Below are positions 9,646 to 18,607 of a stretch of 64,000 nt of DNA, in pieces. The stretch is from CAZPQM01 sp964588995 (lineage in GTDB: Bacteria; Pseudomonadota; Alphaproteobacteria; Rickettsiales; UBA8987). Within the stretch, counting starts at the first letter, position 1; every line of letters starts with the position of its first letter. The notes under the pieces were generated by a model, which was given only the letters and a program-made list of their open reading frames with translations, had not been told where the DNA came from and did no database searches. Where the stretch lies: NCBI GenBank assembly GCA_964588995.1, contig CAZPQM010000005.1, positions 1 through 64,000 of the forward strand, read 5' to 3'. The position numbers were made by a program, and so were the translations under genes.

Positions 9646-9939
9646 ATGACAAAATTTCTGATCAAATTCTGGCCGGCGCTAACGCCTATCGTGCTACTGC
9701 TTATCTGGTGGGTCTTTATCAAAAAGCGTACTCCGCAGTCCGATGACGACACTTTGCCACAGTGGGAGTCCCGCCTTTGGTTATGGACTTTTCTGCTATC
9801 CGTCCTGATTGCCGCCGGTGTACTCATTTACACCGCCGTCACCGAAGAAAGCAGTAAAGGTCAGTATATTCCCCCTTCCGTGATTAATGGTGAAGTCATG
9901 CCCGGGCGCATGATTGAAAGTGATGAAACGCAGGAATAA
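9646..9939 (+). CDS. Small two-helix membrane protein upstream of cca
   Basis: A 97-residue protein with two hydrophobic segments (about residues 8-23 and 47-65) separated by a polar loop rich in Asp/Lys/Arg and followed by an acidic tail. The ATG at 9646 was chosen because GAGG lies 8 bases upstream; longer in-frame starts at 9508 or 9616 would run into the dapB upstream region. It overlaps the start of cca by 17 bases, so the two genes form an operon. It resembles the small uncharacterised membrane proteins (DUF6111-like) often found beside cca in alphaproteobacteria; that match is from memory. Function unknown. Confidence 0.7.
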   Translation: MTKFLIKFWPALTPIVLLLIWWVFIKKRTPQSDDDTLPQWESRLWLWTFLLSVLIAAGVLIYTAVTEESSKGQYIPPSVINGEVMPGRMIESDETQE

Positions 9940-11179
9940 CCCGCTACTGAAAGAGACAAATGCCATCCGCCTGTTGGCTTTATTAAACGAAGCCGATGGC
10001 GAACCTCGCTTCGTTGGCGGTTGTGTCCGAGATGCACTGCTAAAGCGGCCATTTACCGATATCGATATCGCGACCACCTTAACGCCCGAAGCGGTCATTG
10101 AGCAACTAACCAAGGCCGATATCAAGGCCATCCCCACCGGCTTAAAGCATGGCACGGTGACGGCGGTCATTGACCAGTCGCCCTATGAAATCACGACACT
10201 TCGTGAAGATGTGCGTTGCGACGGCCGCCATGCAGAGGTGCGTTTCACCACCTCGTGGGAAAAGGACGCCAGCCGGCGCGATTTTACCATGAATGCCCTG
10301 TCGATGGATCAGGAGGGCGAGATTCATGACTATTTCGGGGGCATTGAAGATGCGCAGGCAGGTATTGTCCGTTTCGTAGGCGAGCCTGAGCAGCGTATTC
10401 AAGAAGATTACCTCCGTATGCTACGCCTGTTTCGCTTTTACGCCTATTATGGTAAAAGTGAGCTGGACGAGGCAGCACTCGAAGCCTGCAAAGCGCATAA
10501 ATCCCATCTTGGCAAACTCTCCGCAGAACGCATTCAGCATGAATTACTGCGGCTCTTTGCCGCGCCCAAACTCTCCCCTGCGCTCGAGGCGATGAATAAT
10601 TGCGGTTTACTTACGGAAATTCTCGATCAGTCGATCACTTCGTTTGATCTTCACGCCCTGCATGCACTCGAAGCGATCGAACAAAAGAGCGGTCAATCTC
10701 CGCATGCGCTGGTAAGGCTCGGTACATTGCTGCAGTCGCATGGCTGGAGCGATATGCGAGTGCGGGTTCTGGCCAAGCATCTCAAGCTATCCAATCAGGA
10801 TCAGTTTCGGTTGGTTTCGCTCAGCGTTCCGCTGTTTCACTGCAATCACCTGACCAGTGTGAAAGAGCAGAAAAAAGCGCTTCGCGTCATGGGTCAAGAG
10901 CTTTACATCCAGACCGCGCTTATCGCCTGGGCTTTAGCGCGCGGGAAAACCGGGGATAATAGCAGCGCCGATCAGGCCTATCAGGACATCCTTGCGCTGG
11001 CGAAACGCTGGTCGCCCCCCGCCTTCCCGCTCTCAGGAAAAGACCTGCTCGAAAAAGGACTCAAGCCGGGCAAACATATCGGGTCACTGCTGGAAGAGGC
11101 CGAAAGTTACTGGGAAGACCATGATTACGCCTGCAGCAAGGCGGAATTATTGACCTTTATAGAAAAGAAAGCCGGTTAA
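9923..11179 (+). CDS. cca: CCA tRNA nucleotidyltransferase / poly(A) polymerase family
   Basis: A 418-residue class II nucleotidyltransferase that adds or repairs the 3' CCA end of tRNAs. The head motif GGCVRD is at residues 32-37 and the catalytic DID at 46-48. The NTP-recognition RRDFTMNA segment follows at about 115-122, then the RNA-binding helices around EDYLRMLRLFRF. The ATG at 9923 is preferred to in-frame GTG 9920 and TTG 9914. The gene overlaps the small membrane gene upstream, and its end overlaps xseB by 4 bases on the opposite strand. From sequence alone a poly(A) polymerase role cannot be ruled out, but cca is the usual assignment here. Confidence 0.9.
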   Translation: MKRRNNPLLKETNAIRLLALLNEADGEPRFVGGCVRDALLKRPFTDIDIATTLTPEAVIEQLTKADIKAIPTGLKHGTVTAVIDQSPYEITTLREDVRCDGRHAEVRFTTSWEKDASRRDFTMNALSMDQEGEIHDYFGGIEDAQAGIVRFVGEPEQRIQEDYLRMLRLFRFYAYYGKSELDEAALEACKAHKSHLGKLSAERIQHELLRLFAAPKLSPALEAMNNCGLLTEILDQSITSFDLHALHALEAIEQKSGQSPHALVRLGTLLQSHGWSDMRVRVLAKHLKLSNQDQFRLVSLSVPLFHCNHLTSVKEQKKALRVMGQELYIQTALIAWALARGKTGDNSSADQAYQDILALAKRWSPPAFPLSGKDLLEKGLKPGKHIGSLLEEAESYWEDHDYACSKAELLTFIEKKAG

Positions 11180-11430
11180 GCGATCTCAAACGGCTCGGTC
11201 TGCGGACTGCCATCCTCATTCGTACCAATGATTTTTTCAACTTTGAGCTGAGCTTCCTTCAGCTTGGTTTCACAGTGCTTTTTGAGCGCCGTACCACGTT
11301 CATAATGCGCGATGGAATCATCCAGCGCCTGCCCGCCCGCTTCGAGCGTTTTCACAATGGTTTCCAGCTCGGCGAGCGCTTCCTCAAATGACATATCCTG
11401 TATAACCCGCTTTTCTTCACTCATATCCAC
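11176..11430 (-). CDS. xseB: Exodeoxyribonuclease VII small subunit
   Basis: An 84-residue protein (78-82 if an internal ATG is used) with the XseB pattern: SFEEALAELETIVKTLE followed by a second helix containing YERGTALKKHCETKL. XseB binds XseA to form exonuclease VII, which degrades single-stranded DNA into acid-soluble oligonucleotides. xseA is not in the window. The gene lies 17 bases upstream of secA's 3' side on the same strand and overlaps cca convergently by 4 bases. Confidence 0.93.
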   Translation of the reverse strand: MDMSEEKRVIQDMSFEEALAELETIVKTLEAGGQALDDSIAHYERGTALKKHCETKLKEAQLKVEKIIGTNEDGSPQTEPFEIA

Positions 11431-11447
11431 CTCGCAATAATGTTATT

Positions 11448-14174
11448 TCAAGCAAGCGCGCCATGGCACTGCTTATACTTCTTACCCGAACCACACGGGC
11501 ACGGCTCATTCCTGCCCACCTTACCCCATGTATCAGGATTAGTCGGGTCGCGATCTTCCGGTTTTACATGATTTACCACGGTTTTCGGCACGGTTTGCTG
11601 CCGATCACTCAGGCTTACCGTCGGATCATAATGACTGCGCTGCTGACGCGCCATACGTTCCTGCTTCTGCTGCTCGAGATGCTGCAGGCTTTGTTGCGCC
11701 GTGGTAAATTCCAAACGGCACATCCGCAGCACCGCCATTTCACGCAAACGGTTCAGCATCGCCTCGAACATATCAAATGCTTCGCGTTTATATTCATTCA
11801 GCGGGTCTTTCTGTCCGTAAGCACGCAGGTTAATGCCCTGCCGCAAATGGTCAAGCGATAGCAAATGATCCTTCCACATCTCATCCAGCGTGAACAATAA
11901 AAGCTTCTGTGATATCTGGTTAATATCATCCGCACCCACCTTGGAGGCCTGATGATCGAGCTGATCAAACACCGCCTTCTGCAACCGCTCCTTAATTTCC
12001 TGCTCGGCGATACCTTCCTCTTTCGCCCATTCGGTAAGCGGTAACTCAACGTTAAAAACGCGGTGTACCTCTTTCTCGAAACCCTCCATGTCCCACTGCT
12101 CGGCATAGGCACGTTCGGGCATGTACACCGGTAGCATGTCGTCTATCACATCATCGGTCATTTCCTTGATGATGGTGAAGCCGTCCTTCGCTTCCATCAG
12201 CTCGATCCGCTGCTCGAACACCACTTTGCGCTGATCGTTCATGACATCGTCAAATTTCAGCAGGGTCTTACGAATTTCGTAGTTTCTGGCTTCCACCTTC
12301 TGTTGCGATTTTTCCATCATCCGCGTCAGTAGCGGGTGCGCAATCGGCTCACCTGGGCTACCCATCGTGCCAAGCACCCAGTCCATCTTTTTATCCGCAC
12401 CGAAAATACGGATCAGATCATCCTCAGCAGAGAGGAAGAAAATCGAGCGGCCCGGATCACCTTGCCGCCCCGAACGGCCGCGCAGCTGGTTATCAATCCG
12501 GCGGCTTTCGTGCCGTTCGGTACCGACCACATACAGCCCGCCCGCTTCACGGACAATCTCACGGTCACGCTCGACCTCTTTCTTAATCTTCTCCGCTATC
12601 TCCTTAAGGCGCTTTTCCTCCTCAACGTTTTTGGACTTCTCATCAATCAGCATGTCGGCATTACCGCCAAGCTGAATATCCGTTCCTCGCCCGGCCATGT
12701 TGGTTGCTACCGTGACGGCGCCCGGCCGCCCGGCCTGTGCAATGATATAGGCTTCCTGTTCGTGATAGCGCGCATTCAGCACGTTATGCTTGATCTTTGC
12801 TTTTTTTAGTTTCGCCGCAAGGTATTCGGAACGTTCAATACTCGCGGTACCCACCAGAACCGGCTGTTTTTTCTCGACGCATTCCTTAATCAGCTCGATA
12901 ATCGCATCAAATTTTTCTTCCGCCGTGCGATAAATTTCATCATCTTCATCCACCCGCGCAATCGGCTTATGCGTTGGCATTTCAACAACTTTCAGCCCAT
13001 AGATATCCTCAAATTCATCGGCTTCGGTCATCGCCGTACCGGTCATACCGGCGAGCTTGGGATACATGCGGAAATAATTCTGGAACGTGATAGATGCAAG
13101 GGTCTGGTTTTCATTCTGAATGGCAACCCCTTCCCTTGCCTCAAGCGCCTGATGCAGCCCTTCGGAATAGCGCCGACCTTCCATCATCCGGCCAGTAAAT
13201 TCATCGATGATTACCACACGATCTTCTTTAACAATGTAGTCTTTATCCCGTTCAAACAGCTTATGTGCCCTCAGGGCCTGATTCGCATGATGCACCAGCG
13301 AGACATTTTCGATGTCATACAGATTGCCATCTTCCGGTAATAAGCCGTCACGCTTCAACATATCCTCAAGATGCTGCGTCCCCTCTTCGGTAAAGGATGC
13401 CGCTTTCTGCTTTTCATCAATCTCGTAATCGTCCCCGCTCAGTTCGGGGATGTATTTATTCAGCGTGATATAGGTATCGGTGTTGTCTTCTACCGGCCCT
13501 GAGATAATCAGCGGTGTGCGCGCCTCGTCGATCAGGATGGAGTCCACCTCATCCACGACCGCGAAGTTATAGGGCCGCTGCACCATATCCTCTTTACGGA
13601 ACTTCATGTTGTCGCGTAAATAATCAAACCCGTATTCGTTATTGGTACCGTAGGTAATATCCTTTGCGTAGGCCTCACGCCGCTCTTCATCCATCATATT
13701 GTTGAGGATGACCCCGACCGACAATCCGAGAAAGCGATAAATCTCGCCCATCCACTCCGCATCACGGCTGGCAAGGTAGTCATTGACCGTTACCACGTGC
13801 ACGCCTTTGCCTTCCAGCGCGTTAAGGTAGACCGGCAGGGTCGACACTAGCGTTTTCCCCTCCCCCGTCTTCATTTCCGTGATCATGCCGCGATGCAGGA
13901 CAATTCCTCCCATCAGCTGCACATCGTAATGGCGTTGCCCTAGGACGCGCTTCGCTGCCTCGCGCACAACCGCAAACGCCTCATGCAGAATGTCATCGAG
14001 TGATTCACCGGCCTTCAAACGCTCTCGGAACGCCTCACTTTTCTGTGCAAGCTCCGCATCCTTCAGCGCTTCGTAGTCCGCTTCTAACGCATTGATGGCC
14101 TCGACATCCCGGCGCAGCGTTTTGACAAAGCGATCGTTCGACGACCCAAATAATTTTTTTAATGGTGCAATCAT
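11448..14174 (-). CDS. secA: Preprotein translocase ATPase SecA
   Basis: A 908-residue SecA, the cytoplasmic motor that drives unfolded preproteins through SecYEG. Walker A (MKTGEGKT) is at residues 101-108, the DEVDSILIDEARTPL box follows near 205-220, and the C-terminus carries the zinc-binding SEC-C motif CPCGSGKKYKQCH. The ATG at 14174 (MIAPLKKLFG) was chosen because AAGGGG precedes it at good spacing; an in-frame start at 14279 would add an unlikely 35 residues. Length matches alphaproteobacterial SecA. The amyloid-cluster proteins, RTX accessory genes and VirB6 signal peptides all depend on this Sec route. Confidence 0.97.
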   Translation of the reverse strand: MIAPLKKLFGSSNDRFVKTLRRDVEAINALEADYEALKDAELAQKSEAFRERLKAGESLDDILHEAFAVVREAAKRVLGQRHYDVQLMGGIVLHRGMITEMKTGEGKTLVSTLPVYLNALEGKGVHVVTVNDYLASRDAEWMGEIYRFLGLSVGVILNNMMDEERREAYAKDITYGTNNEYGFDYLRDNMKFRKEDMVQRPYNFAVVDEVDSILIDEARTPLIISGPVEDNTDTYITLNKYIPELSGDDYEIDEKQKAASFTEEGTQHLEDMLKRDGLLPEDGNLYDIENVSLVHHANQALRAHKLFERDKDYIVKEDRVVIIDEFTGRMMEGRRYSEGLHQALEAREGVAIQNENQTLASITFQNYFRMYPKLAGMTGTAMTEADEFEDIYGLKVVEMPTHKPIARVDEDDEIYRTAEEKFDAIIELIKECVEKKQPVLVGTASIERSEYLAAKLKKAKIKHNVLNARYHEQEAYIIAQAGRPGAVTVATNMAGRGTDIQLGGNADMLIDEKSKNVEEEKRLKEIAEKIKKEVERDREIVREAGGLYVVGTERHESRRIDNQLRGRSGRQGDPGRSIFFLSAEDDLIRIFGADKKMDWVLGTMGSPGEPIAHPLLTRMMEKSQQKVEARNYEIRKTLLKFDDVMNDQRKVVFEQRIELMEAKDGFTIIKEMTDDVIDDMLPVYMPERAYAEQWDMEGFEKEVHRVFNVELPLTEWAKEEGIAEQEIKERLQKAVFDQLDHQASKVGADDINQISQKLLLFTLDEMWKDHLLSLDHLRQGINLRAYGQKDPLNEYKREAFDMFEAMLNRLREMAVLRMCRLEFTTAQQSLQHLEQQKQERMARQQRSHYDPTVSLSDRQQTVPKTVVNHVKPEDRDPTNPDTWGKVGRNEPCPCGSGKKYKQCHGALA

Positions 14175-14275
14175 GAAACCCCTTATCATCGTTTCGGCAG
14201 TATATATAAGCGGTTTATCCTTCATGAACAAGGCCGCATTCGGAACCATGCGAAGATAGCGCGGCATTCCTGCAT

Positions 14276-14310
14276 ACAAAAAGGGAGCTGCCTGTCAGCA
14301 ACTCCCTTCC
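14276..14310 (-). terminator. Rho-independent terminator of the RTX gene
   Basis: On the minus strand an 11-bp stem (AAGGGAGTTGC paired with GCAGCTCCCTT, one G-T pair) with a six-base loop is followed by a run of T. It lies just after the stop codon of the RTX-repeat gene and before secA. Confidence 0.8.
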
Positions 14311-14332
14311 TGCATATTAAAACCGAACAGTG

Positions 14333-15925
14333 CTAGACGATAACGTTGTCGCCGAGCGTCAATTCGCTAGCATCTACACCGACCAGCGTAATCGATCCGG
14401 TAGCATCGGTCGTCGTAATGACCGCATCACCATCGATATTGTTCGCAATGGACACGTTGCTATAGGCCGACATATCAACCCAATCTTCCGTAGCACTGAA
14501 ATCGGTTACGATATCATCGCCGAAGTCCGCTCCGGTTACTTCGATAATATCGATGCCAACACCGTCGGAATCCACGTCAATGGTATCGTTGCCGGCACCA
14601 CCATTGATGGTGCTGTCGCTACGTCCGTTATCAATAATGTAAATGACATCATTCCCATCACCGGCATCTACATCAAAACGCGAAATGCCTTCCGGTTCTG
14701 TGGAAACACCTTCCAGAATAATCTCATCATCACCGCCATTGGTATCAACCACGAACTTATGAGAGAAGCTCGCATTATTGGCGAGAGAAACAATATCAAT
14801 CGAGTCGTTGCCGTTTCCGGTTGTGATGAAGCCGCGTTTCGCATCGAGGATATTGACCACGGAATCACCGCCGTCACCCAGCGTTACATCGGTATGCACA
14901 AAATTAGTCAATTCAACCGTAGCCGCCTCAGACGCCTCGACTTCAATATTTTTCGGTTTGTTCCATATTTTGGATTCTGCAACAAAATGGTTGAAGTCTA
15001 CATACGTATAATAGACTTCGGCATCCCAGCCAACTCCGCCGATAGCCATTTCCTGACCGGTCACCGTTGTGGTTTCACCGAAATCGTCTACCTGCTCGAG
15101 ATCATATCCATCCGTGCTGTCAATAAATGACTCATCTACTACGACTTGGCTAATACGCGCCTGAGAAAAGATATTCTCTTCTTCCAGCTGTGGGCCTCCG
15201 CCTTCACCATTGCAATTTTCGAGCACTTCTTCTAGCGAAAGTGTGCCATTAGCAAACACGAAAATTTCAACATCTTCAATCGTATCAATGCCATCACGAT
15301 CTGGTACCGTGTCTTCGATCACAAGCTGACCATCCACTAAGGTTGCGATATACTCGGCACACTCTCCGGCAAAAATCACTGTATCTTCGTTACCGGTGCC
15401 ACCATCGATAAAGTCATCACCCTGACCAGCTGTAAAGGTGTCATCACCGGATCCGCCTTCAGCCGTATCATTGCCGGCACCCATCTCGATTGTATCATCG
15501 CCGGAGTTACCATCTACCGCGTCATCACCGGCTCCGGAATCAATTGTATCGTCACCGGAACCACCATCGATGGAATCTTCGCCAGCACCGGCTAGGATTT
15601 CATCATCACCGGAACCGCCATCCACTTCGTTGTTACCGTCTCCGGCATCAATGGAATCATTGCCCGATCCGCCATCGACTTCATCGTCTCCTTCGCCGGC
15701 ATCAATCGTATCGTTATCCGAGCCGCCATCGATATCATCGTTACCAAGACCGCCGAAAATGACATCATCGCCATTGCTGCCCTTGATCTTATCGTCGCCT
15801 TCACCGCCATCAAGCGTATCGTTACCGTTCCTGCCTTTAATTTTATCATCGCCGGCCAGACCTTCAATCAGATCATCACCGTTGGTGCCCTTTAAATTGT
15901 CATCATTTGCTGTGCCAAGTACCAT
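14333..15925 (-). CDS. RTX-type calcium-binding repeat protein
   Basis: A 530-residue acidic protein. About residues 5-185 consist of some 18 consecutive GGxGxDxux-type nonapeptides (for example GGSGDDTID), which form calcium-filled beta-rolls in RTX proteins. A Cys-containing linker near 225-240 leads to a C-terminal region of about 280 residues with more scattered GNGxD motifs (GNGNDSID, GDGNDVIYI, GAGNDTIDV). There is no Sec signal peptide, as expected for type I secretion. The second ATG (15925) was chosen because AAGGAG lies 7 bases upstream of it. No toxin, protease or lipase domain was recognised, and no type I exporter is adjacent. A palindromic Fnr-type box lies 84 bases upstream. 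It may be a surface-layer or adhesive protein; that is inference. Confidence 0.85.
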   Translation of the reverse strand: MVLGTANDDNLKGTNGDDLIEGLAGDDKIKGRNGNDTLDGGEGDDKIKGSNGDDVIFGGLGNDDIDGGSDNDTIDAGEGDDEVDGGSGNDSIDAGDGNNEVDGGSGDDEILAGAGEDSIDGGSGDDTIDSGAGDDAVDGNSGDDTIEMGAGNDTAEGGSGDDTFTAGQGDDFIDGGTGNEDTVIFAGECAEYIATLVDGQLVIEDTVPDRDGIDTIEDVEIFVFANGTLSLEEVLENCNGEGGGPQLEEENIFSQARISQVVVDESFIDSTDGYDLEQVDDFGETTTVTGQEMAIGGVGWDAEVYYTYVDFNHFVAESKIWNKPKNIEVEASEAATVELTNFVHTDVTLGDGGDSVVNILDAKRGFITTGNGNDSIDIVSLANNASFSHKFVVDTNGGDDEIILEGVSTEPEGISRFDVDAGDGNDVIYIIDNGRSDSTINGGAGNDTIDVDSDGVGIDIIEVTGADFGDDIVTDFSATEDWVDMSAYSNVSIANNIDGDAVITTTDATGSITLVGVDASELTLGDNVIV

Positions 15926-16008
15926 GCTGAAACTCCTTGTCATAAAATAAGTTAACGTCTCAAATCAAAACGCAAATGGAGTCGTAACAAAATTCTCAAG
16001 AAATTACC

Positions 16009-16022
16009 TTGATGTATATCAA
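16009..16022. promoter_or_regulatory. Fnr-type operator upstream of the RTX gene
   Basis: TTGAT-GTAT-ATCAA exactly matches the Fnr/Crp-family consensus TTGAT-N4-ATCAA and extends to a perfect 16-bp palindrome with flanking C and G. It lies 84 bases upstream of the RTX start, where a class II activator site could sit, and just downstream of the Crp/Fnr gene's stop. The -10 region beyond it is weak, as is common for activator-dependent promoters. Confidence 0.65.
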
Positions 16023-16054
16023 GCTAATCTTAAGATTTTAAACTGCTTTAAACG

Positions 16055-16789
16055 TTACTGGTTAGCAACACGATCATAATGCGCTGATTTTTCCGCTGTA
16101 ACCGGGTCTGTCCTCTGATAGAGATCATTCGCAAAGGAGACATTACCGCCTTTGATGCGAATGCCATATTTCTGCAGTTGCCGCAATACTCTGGAAAAGG
16201 TCTCGGGCTTCATGCCAAGATGGGTCGCTGCAAGTGCTTTGCTATAGGGAAGATCGAGATCGCTTTTATTCTGCTTTTTCAGCTTCATAAGGTACGATAC
16301 AACCCGCTGTTCCGCAGACATGACGGTAAGTTTTTCAATCTGCCCACGCAGCTGGTTATTTTGCTCGGTAAGAGCAGTAACAATCCGGTAACCAAGCTTG
16401 CCATTATGTTCAATTTTCTGCTGAATCGTTTGCAACGGAATAGCCAGCACAACGCCGGAACGGCTGACAAGCTGTGCATTGTAGAGCGTTCTCTGCTTTT
16501 TGCCAGCTGAGATTTCACCAAGAAAGCTGCCAGAATTGACGATGTCCAGTACGGCTTCCACGCCCTCCTGACTGTCCCGGTACAGTTTGACCCATCCGTC
16601 GATAATCAGGTAAAAATGCGTTGCCTCTTCATCGTGTAAAAATAAGGTATCATTGCGGGAAAGCGATAAAACGGAACTGTCCTGAACGAAAAATGCGATA
16701 TCGGAATGCGAAATCCCAGAAAACAGATCCATCTTCGACAAAACGTCAATGAGCTCTTCCGTACATTTCTTGTAGCAGCCCGAATCCAT
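16055..16789 (-). CDS. Crp/Fnr-family transcriptional regulator
   Basis: A 244-residue regulator with an N-terminal cyclic-nucleotide-binding-type beta-barrel (about 20-130), a dimerisation helix (about 130-160) and a C-terminal winged helix. The recognition helix carries ETFSRVLRQL; its E-x-x-S-R pattern is the Fnr type, predicted to read TTGAT half-sites, and two such boxes occur nearby (16009 and 18506). Only two cysteines are visible (C5 and C9), so the four-cysteine iron-sulfur sensor of true Fnr is absent; the signal is unknown. The ATG at 16789 is preferred over an upstream GTG at 16801, whose ribosome site would be too close. The gene is divergent from the barrel gene of the amyloid-like cluster. 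Confidence 0.85.
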   Translation of the reverse strand: MDSGCYKKCTEELIDVLSKMDLFSGISHSDIAFFVQDSSVLSLSRNDTLFLHDEEATHFYLIIDGWVKLYRDSQEGVEAVLDIVNSGSFLGEISAGKKQRTLYNAQLVSRSGVVLAIPLQTIQQKIEHNGKLGYRIVTALTEQNNQLRGQIEKLTVMSAEQRVVSYLMKLKKQNKSDLDLPYSKALAATHLGMKPETFSRVLRQLQKYGIRIKGGNVSFANDLYQRTDPVTAEKSAHYDRVANQ

Positions 16790-16864
16790 CAATAGTAACA
16801 CTCCCTTACAAACTTATGGAAACTTAGAGGTGAAGTTTACATAACCTGCAGGCCAGCAAATAAC

Positions 16865-16904
16865 AAGCAAAAATTATTTGCTTTATAACTGCAAGTTGAC
16901 TTGC
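16865..16904. promoter_or_regulatory. Two inverted repeats in the divergent promoter region
   Basis: The 265-base gap between the Crp/Fnr gene and the barrel gene contains AAGCAAA-N5-TTTGCTT (16865-16883) and the 14-bp perfect palindrome GCAAGTTGACTTGC (16891-16904). Both have dyad symmetry expected of operator sites. Which regulator binds is unknown. Confidence 0.4.
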
Positions 16905-17054
16905 GCATGCATCTGCTCTCTCCTCTTTACATCATCTTCCCAGCCATTTGTTCGTTGAGAAAATGCTAAACCCAGAAACAATTTTTCAGGTAGGGATAAA
17001 AAAATAAAATTTTCATTAGGAATTTAGCCTGTTAGCGATTATGCAGGAGACAGA

Positions 17055-18386
17055 ATGAGTTCTCAACAGGGGGTAGCCATGTCACGATATCAGAAGGTAG
17101 CCTACCAGGCTCCACCGGCTTTAACACCGCGTGGTCTACTGCTCTGTTTGGCTTCAGGTGGGAGTTTGCTATTATCCGCTCACGCCGCGGCCGCACCGAT
17201 TTCCTCGGCAGAACTGCTCGAGAAAATTGCTAAGCAAGAGGCCGTGATCGCCGAGCAGCAGCAACAATTACAGCTACAACAGCAACAGCTGGACGCACTT
17301 AAGCAGGCGGTAACCGCACTACAGCAAACGCCAACCGCCACTCCACCGGCTAGGCGCGCCCCCCCTGCTGTAGCTGAGCCGCCTGCAACGGCCAATGCCG
17401 TTCGCACCGATACCAACCCGGAAGCGACTGCTACACAGCAGGTTGGGTTGGAAAGACGCCCCAAACCCAAGGAACAACCACCAAAAATCGCAGCCGTACC
17501 GCAGGAAGGTGGCGTATTATTACCAGCAGGTCAACTTGTGCTCGAGCCAACGGTTGAATACAGCAATTCGTCTGCACTTCGGGTGGCGGTAGAGGGGTTT
17601 ACGATTATACCCGCCTTAAATATCGGTTCGTTTGAAATCTCTGATGTTGACCGCGATACGATTACCACTGCCCTCTCCGCCCGGCTAGGTCTTGGCAACC
17701 GGTTTGAGTTATCTGGACGCGTACCCTATGTCTATCGTAGCGATACCTCAAGCAATCGCCCTATCGGCACTGGGTCCGATGCCAGTGTACTCAACGACGT
17801 CTCGGGCGATAATATTGGTGATATTGAGTTTACCGGTAGTTATCAGCTTAATAGCGGCCGAAACGGGTGGCCGTTTTTCATCGCCAATGCGCGCTTCAAA
17901 ACTCGCACCGGAACCGATCCGTTTGAGGTAGCAACTAACCCGAATACGGGGCTTCAGGAGGAACTTCCCACCGGTTCGGGCTTTTACGCTATCCAACCCA
18001 GTGTAACTGCTATTTACCCCTCCGATCCGGTCGTATTGTATGGTACGCTTGGATATACCTATAATGTAGAACGGGATATTGGCGGCGAGTTCGGCGAAAT
18101 TGATCCGGGTGACAGCGTCAACACCGCCTTCGGAATGGGGTTTGCGGTGAATGAAAAAGTATCCTTCAGCCTCGGCTTTAGTCATGATGTCGTGTTCGAA
18201 ACGGAACAGAACGGACAAATCCTTCCTACCTCGGATATATTACAGGTCGGCCAGTTCAGCACCGGTTTTGCTTACAAGCTGAATGACAGAACCAACCTGA
18301 ATCTTAGTGTCGCTACCGGCCTGACCGAAGACGCGCCGGATATGCGGGTGACCTTCCGGGTACCGGTCCGAATGCAACTCTTTTAA
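17055..18386 (+). CDS. Outer-membrane beta-barrel with coiled-coil head, FapF-like exporter candidate
   Basis: A 443-residue exported protein. A long signal peptide ends near AHAAAA (about 46). A Gln-rich coiled coil follows at about 50-92 (EQQQQLQLQQQQLDALK), then a Pro/Ala-rich linker at about 93-150, and a C-terminal region of about 290 residues made of alternating strands that ends in VPVRMQLF, a typical outer-membrane C-terminal Phe. This order, coiled coil, linker, barrel, is that of FapF, the secretion channel of Pseudomonas functional amyloid, and the length is close. The barrel also resembles the general phenol-degradation-type outer-membrane family. AGGAGA precedes the ATG. It heads the five-gene cluster, divergent from the Crp/Fnr gene. 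The FapF assignment is inference from architecture and context. Confidence 0.7.
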   Translation: MSSQQGVAMSRYQKVAYQAPPALTPRGLLLCLASGGSLLLSAHAAAAPISSAELLEKIAKQEAVIAEQQQQLQLQQQQLDALKQAVTALQQTPTATPPARRAPPAVAEPPATANAVRTDTNPEATATQQVGLERRPKPKEQPPKIAAVPQEGGVLLPAGQLVLEPTVEYSNSSALRVAVEGFTIIPALNIGSFEISDVDRDTITTALSARLGLGNRFELSGRVPYVYRSDTSSNRPIGTGSDASVLNDVSGDNIGDIEFTGSYQLNSGRNGWPFFIANARFKTRTGTDPFEVATNPNTGLQEELPTGSGFYAIQPSVTAIYPSDPVVLYGTLGYTYNVERDIGGEFGEIDPGDSVNTAFGMGFAVNEKVSFSLGFSHDVVFETEQNGQILPTSDILQVGQFSTGFAYKLNDRTNLNLSVATGLTEDAPDMRVTFRVPVRMQLF

Positions 18387-18505
18387 TTTTTCATAACCTT
18401 AATTAAACCACCCTATTTATGTCCTTTTTTTCTTTTATTTTCAATAGATAGGCTACATATTGGCCATGAGGTTACGGAAAATATATTTATTTATTTTCTA
18501 GTTTC

Positions 18506-18519
18506 TTGACTTAAATCAA
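18506..18519. promoter_or_regulatory. Fnr-type operator upstream of the repeat-protein gene
   Basis: TTGAC-TTAA-ATCAA matches TTGAT-N4-ATCAA with one mismatch. It lies 89 bases upstream of the repeat-protein ATG in the 221-base gap after the barrel gene. A start site about 41 bases downstream would leave a leader of about 55 bases. Together with the perfect box at 16009 it points to control by the adjacent Crp/Fnr protein. Confidence 0.55.
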
Positions 18520-18607
18520 TGACAGATACATTCCGTACGATTACTACGTCATACGGCTAATAAAGCTTAATTACTTTAATGTTCAATCTAACTACGGGAG
18601 AGTCTCA

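Noticed and set aside
13200..13400. Antisense open frames across secA
   Set aside because: Shadows of the strongly conserved secA reading frame; no independent support.
14333..15925. Haemolysin or toxin
   Set aside because: RTX repeats alone do not indicate a toxin, and no pore-forming or enzymatic domain was seen.
16055..16789. Oxygen-sensing Fnr with an iron-sulfur cluster
   Set aside because: Only two cysteines are present (C-x3-C at the N-terminus); the four-ligand cluster cannot form.
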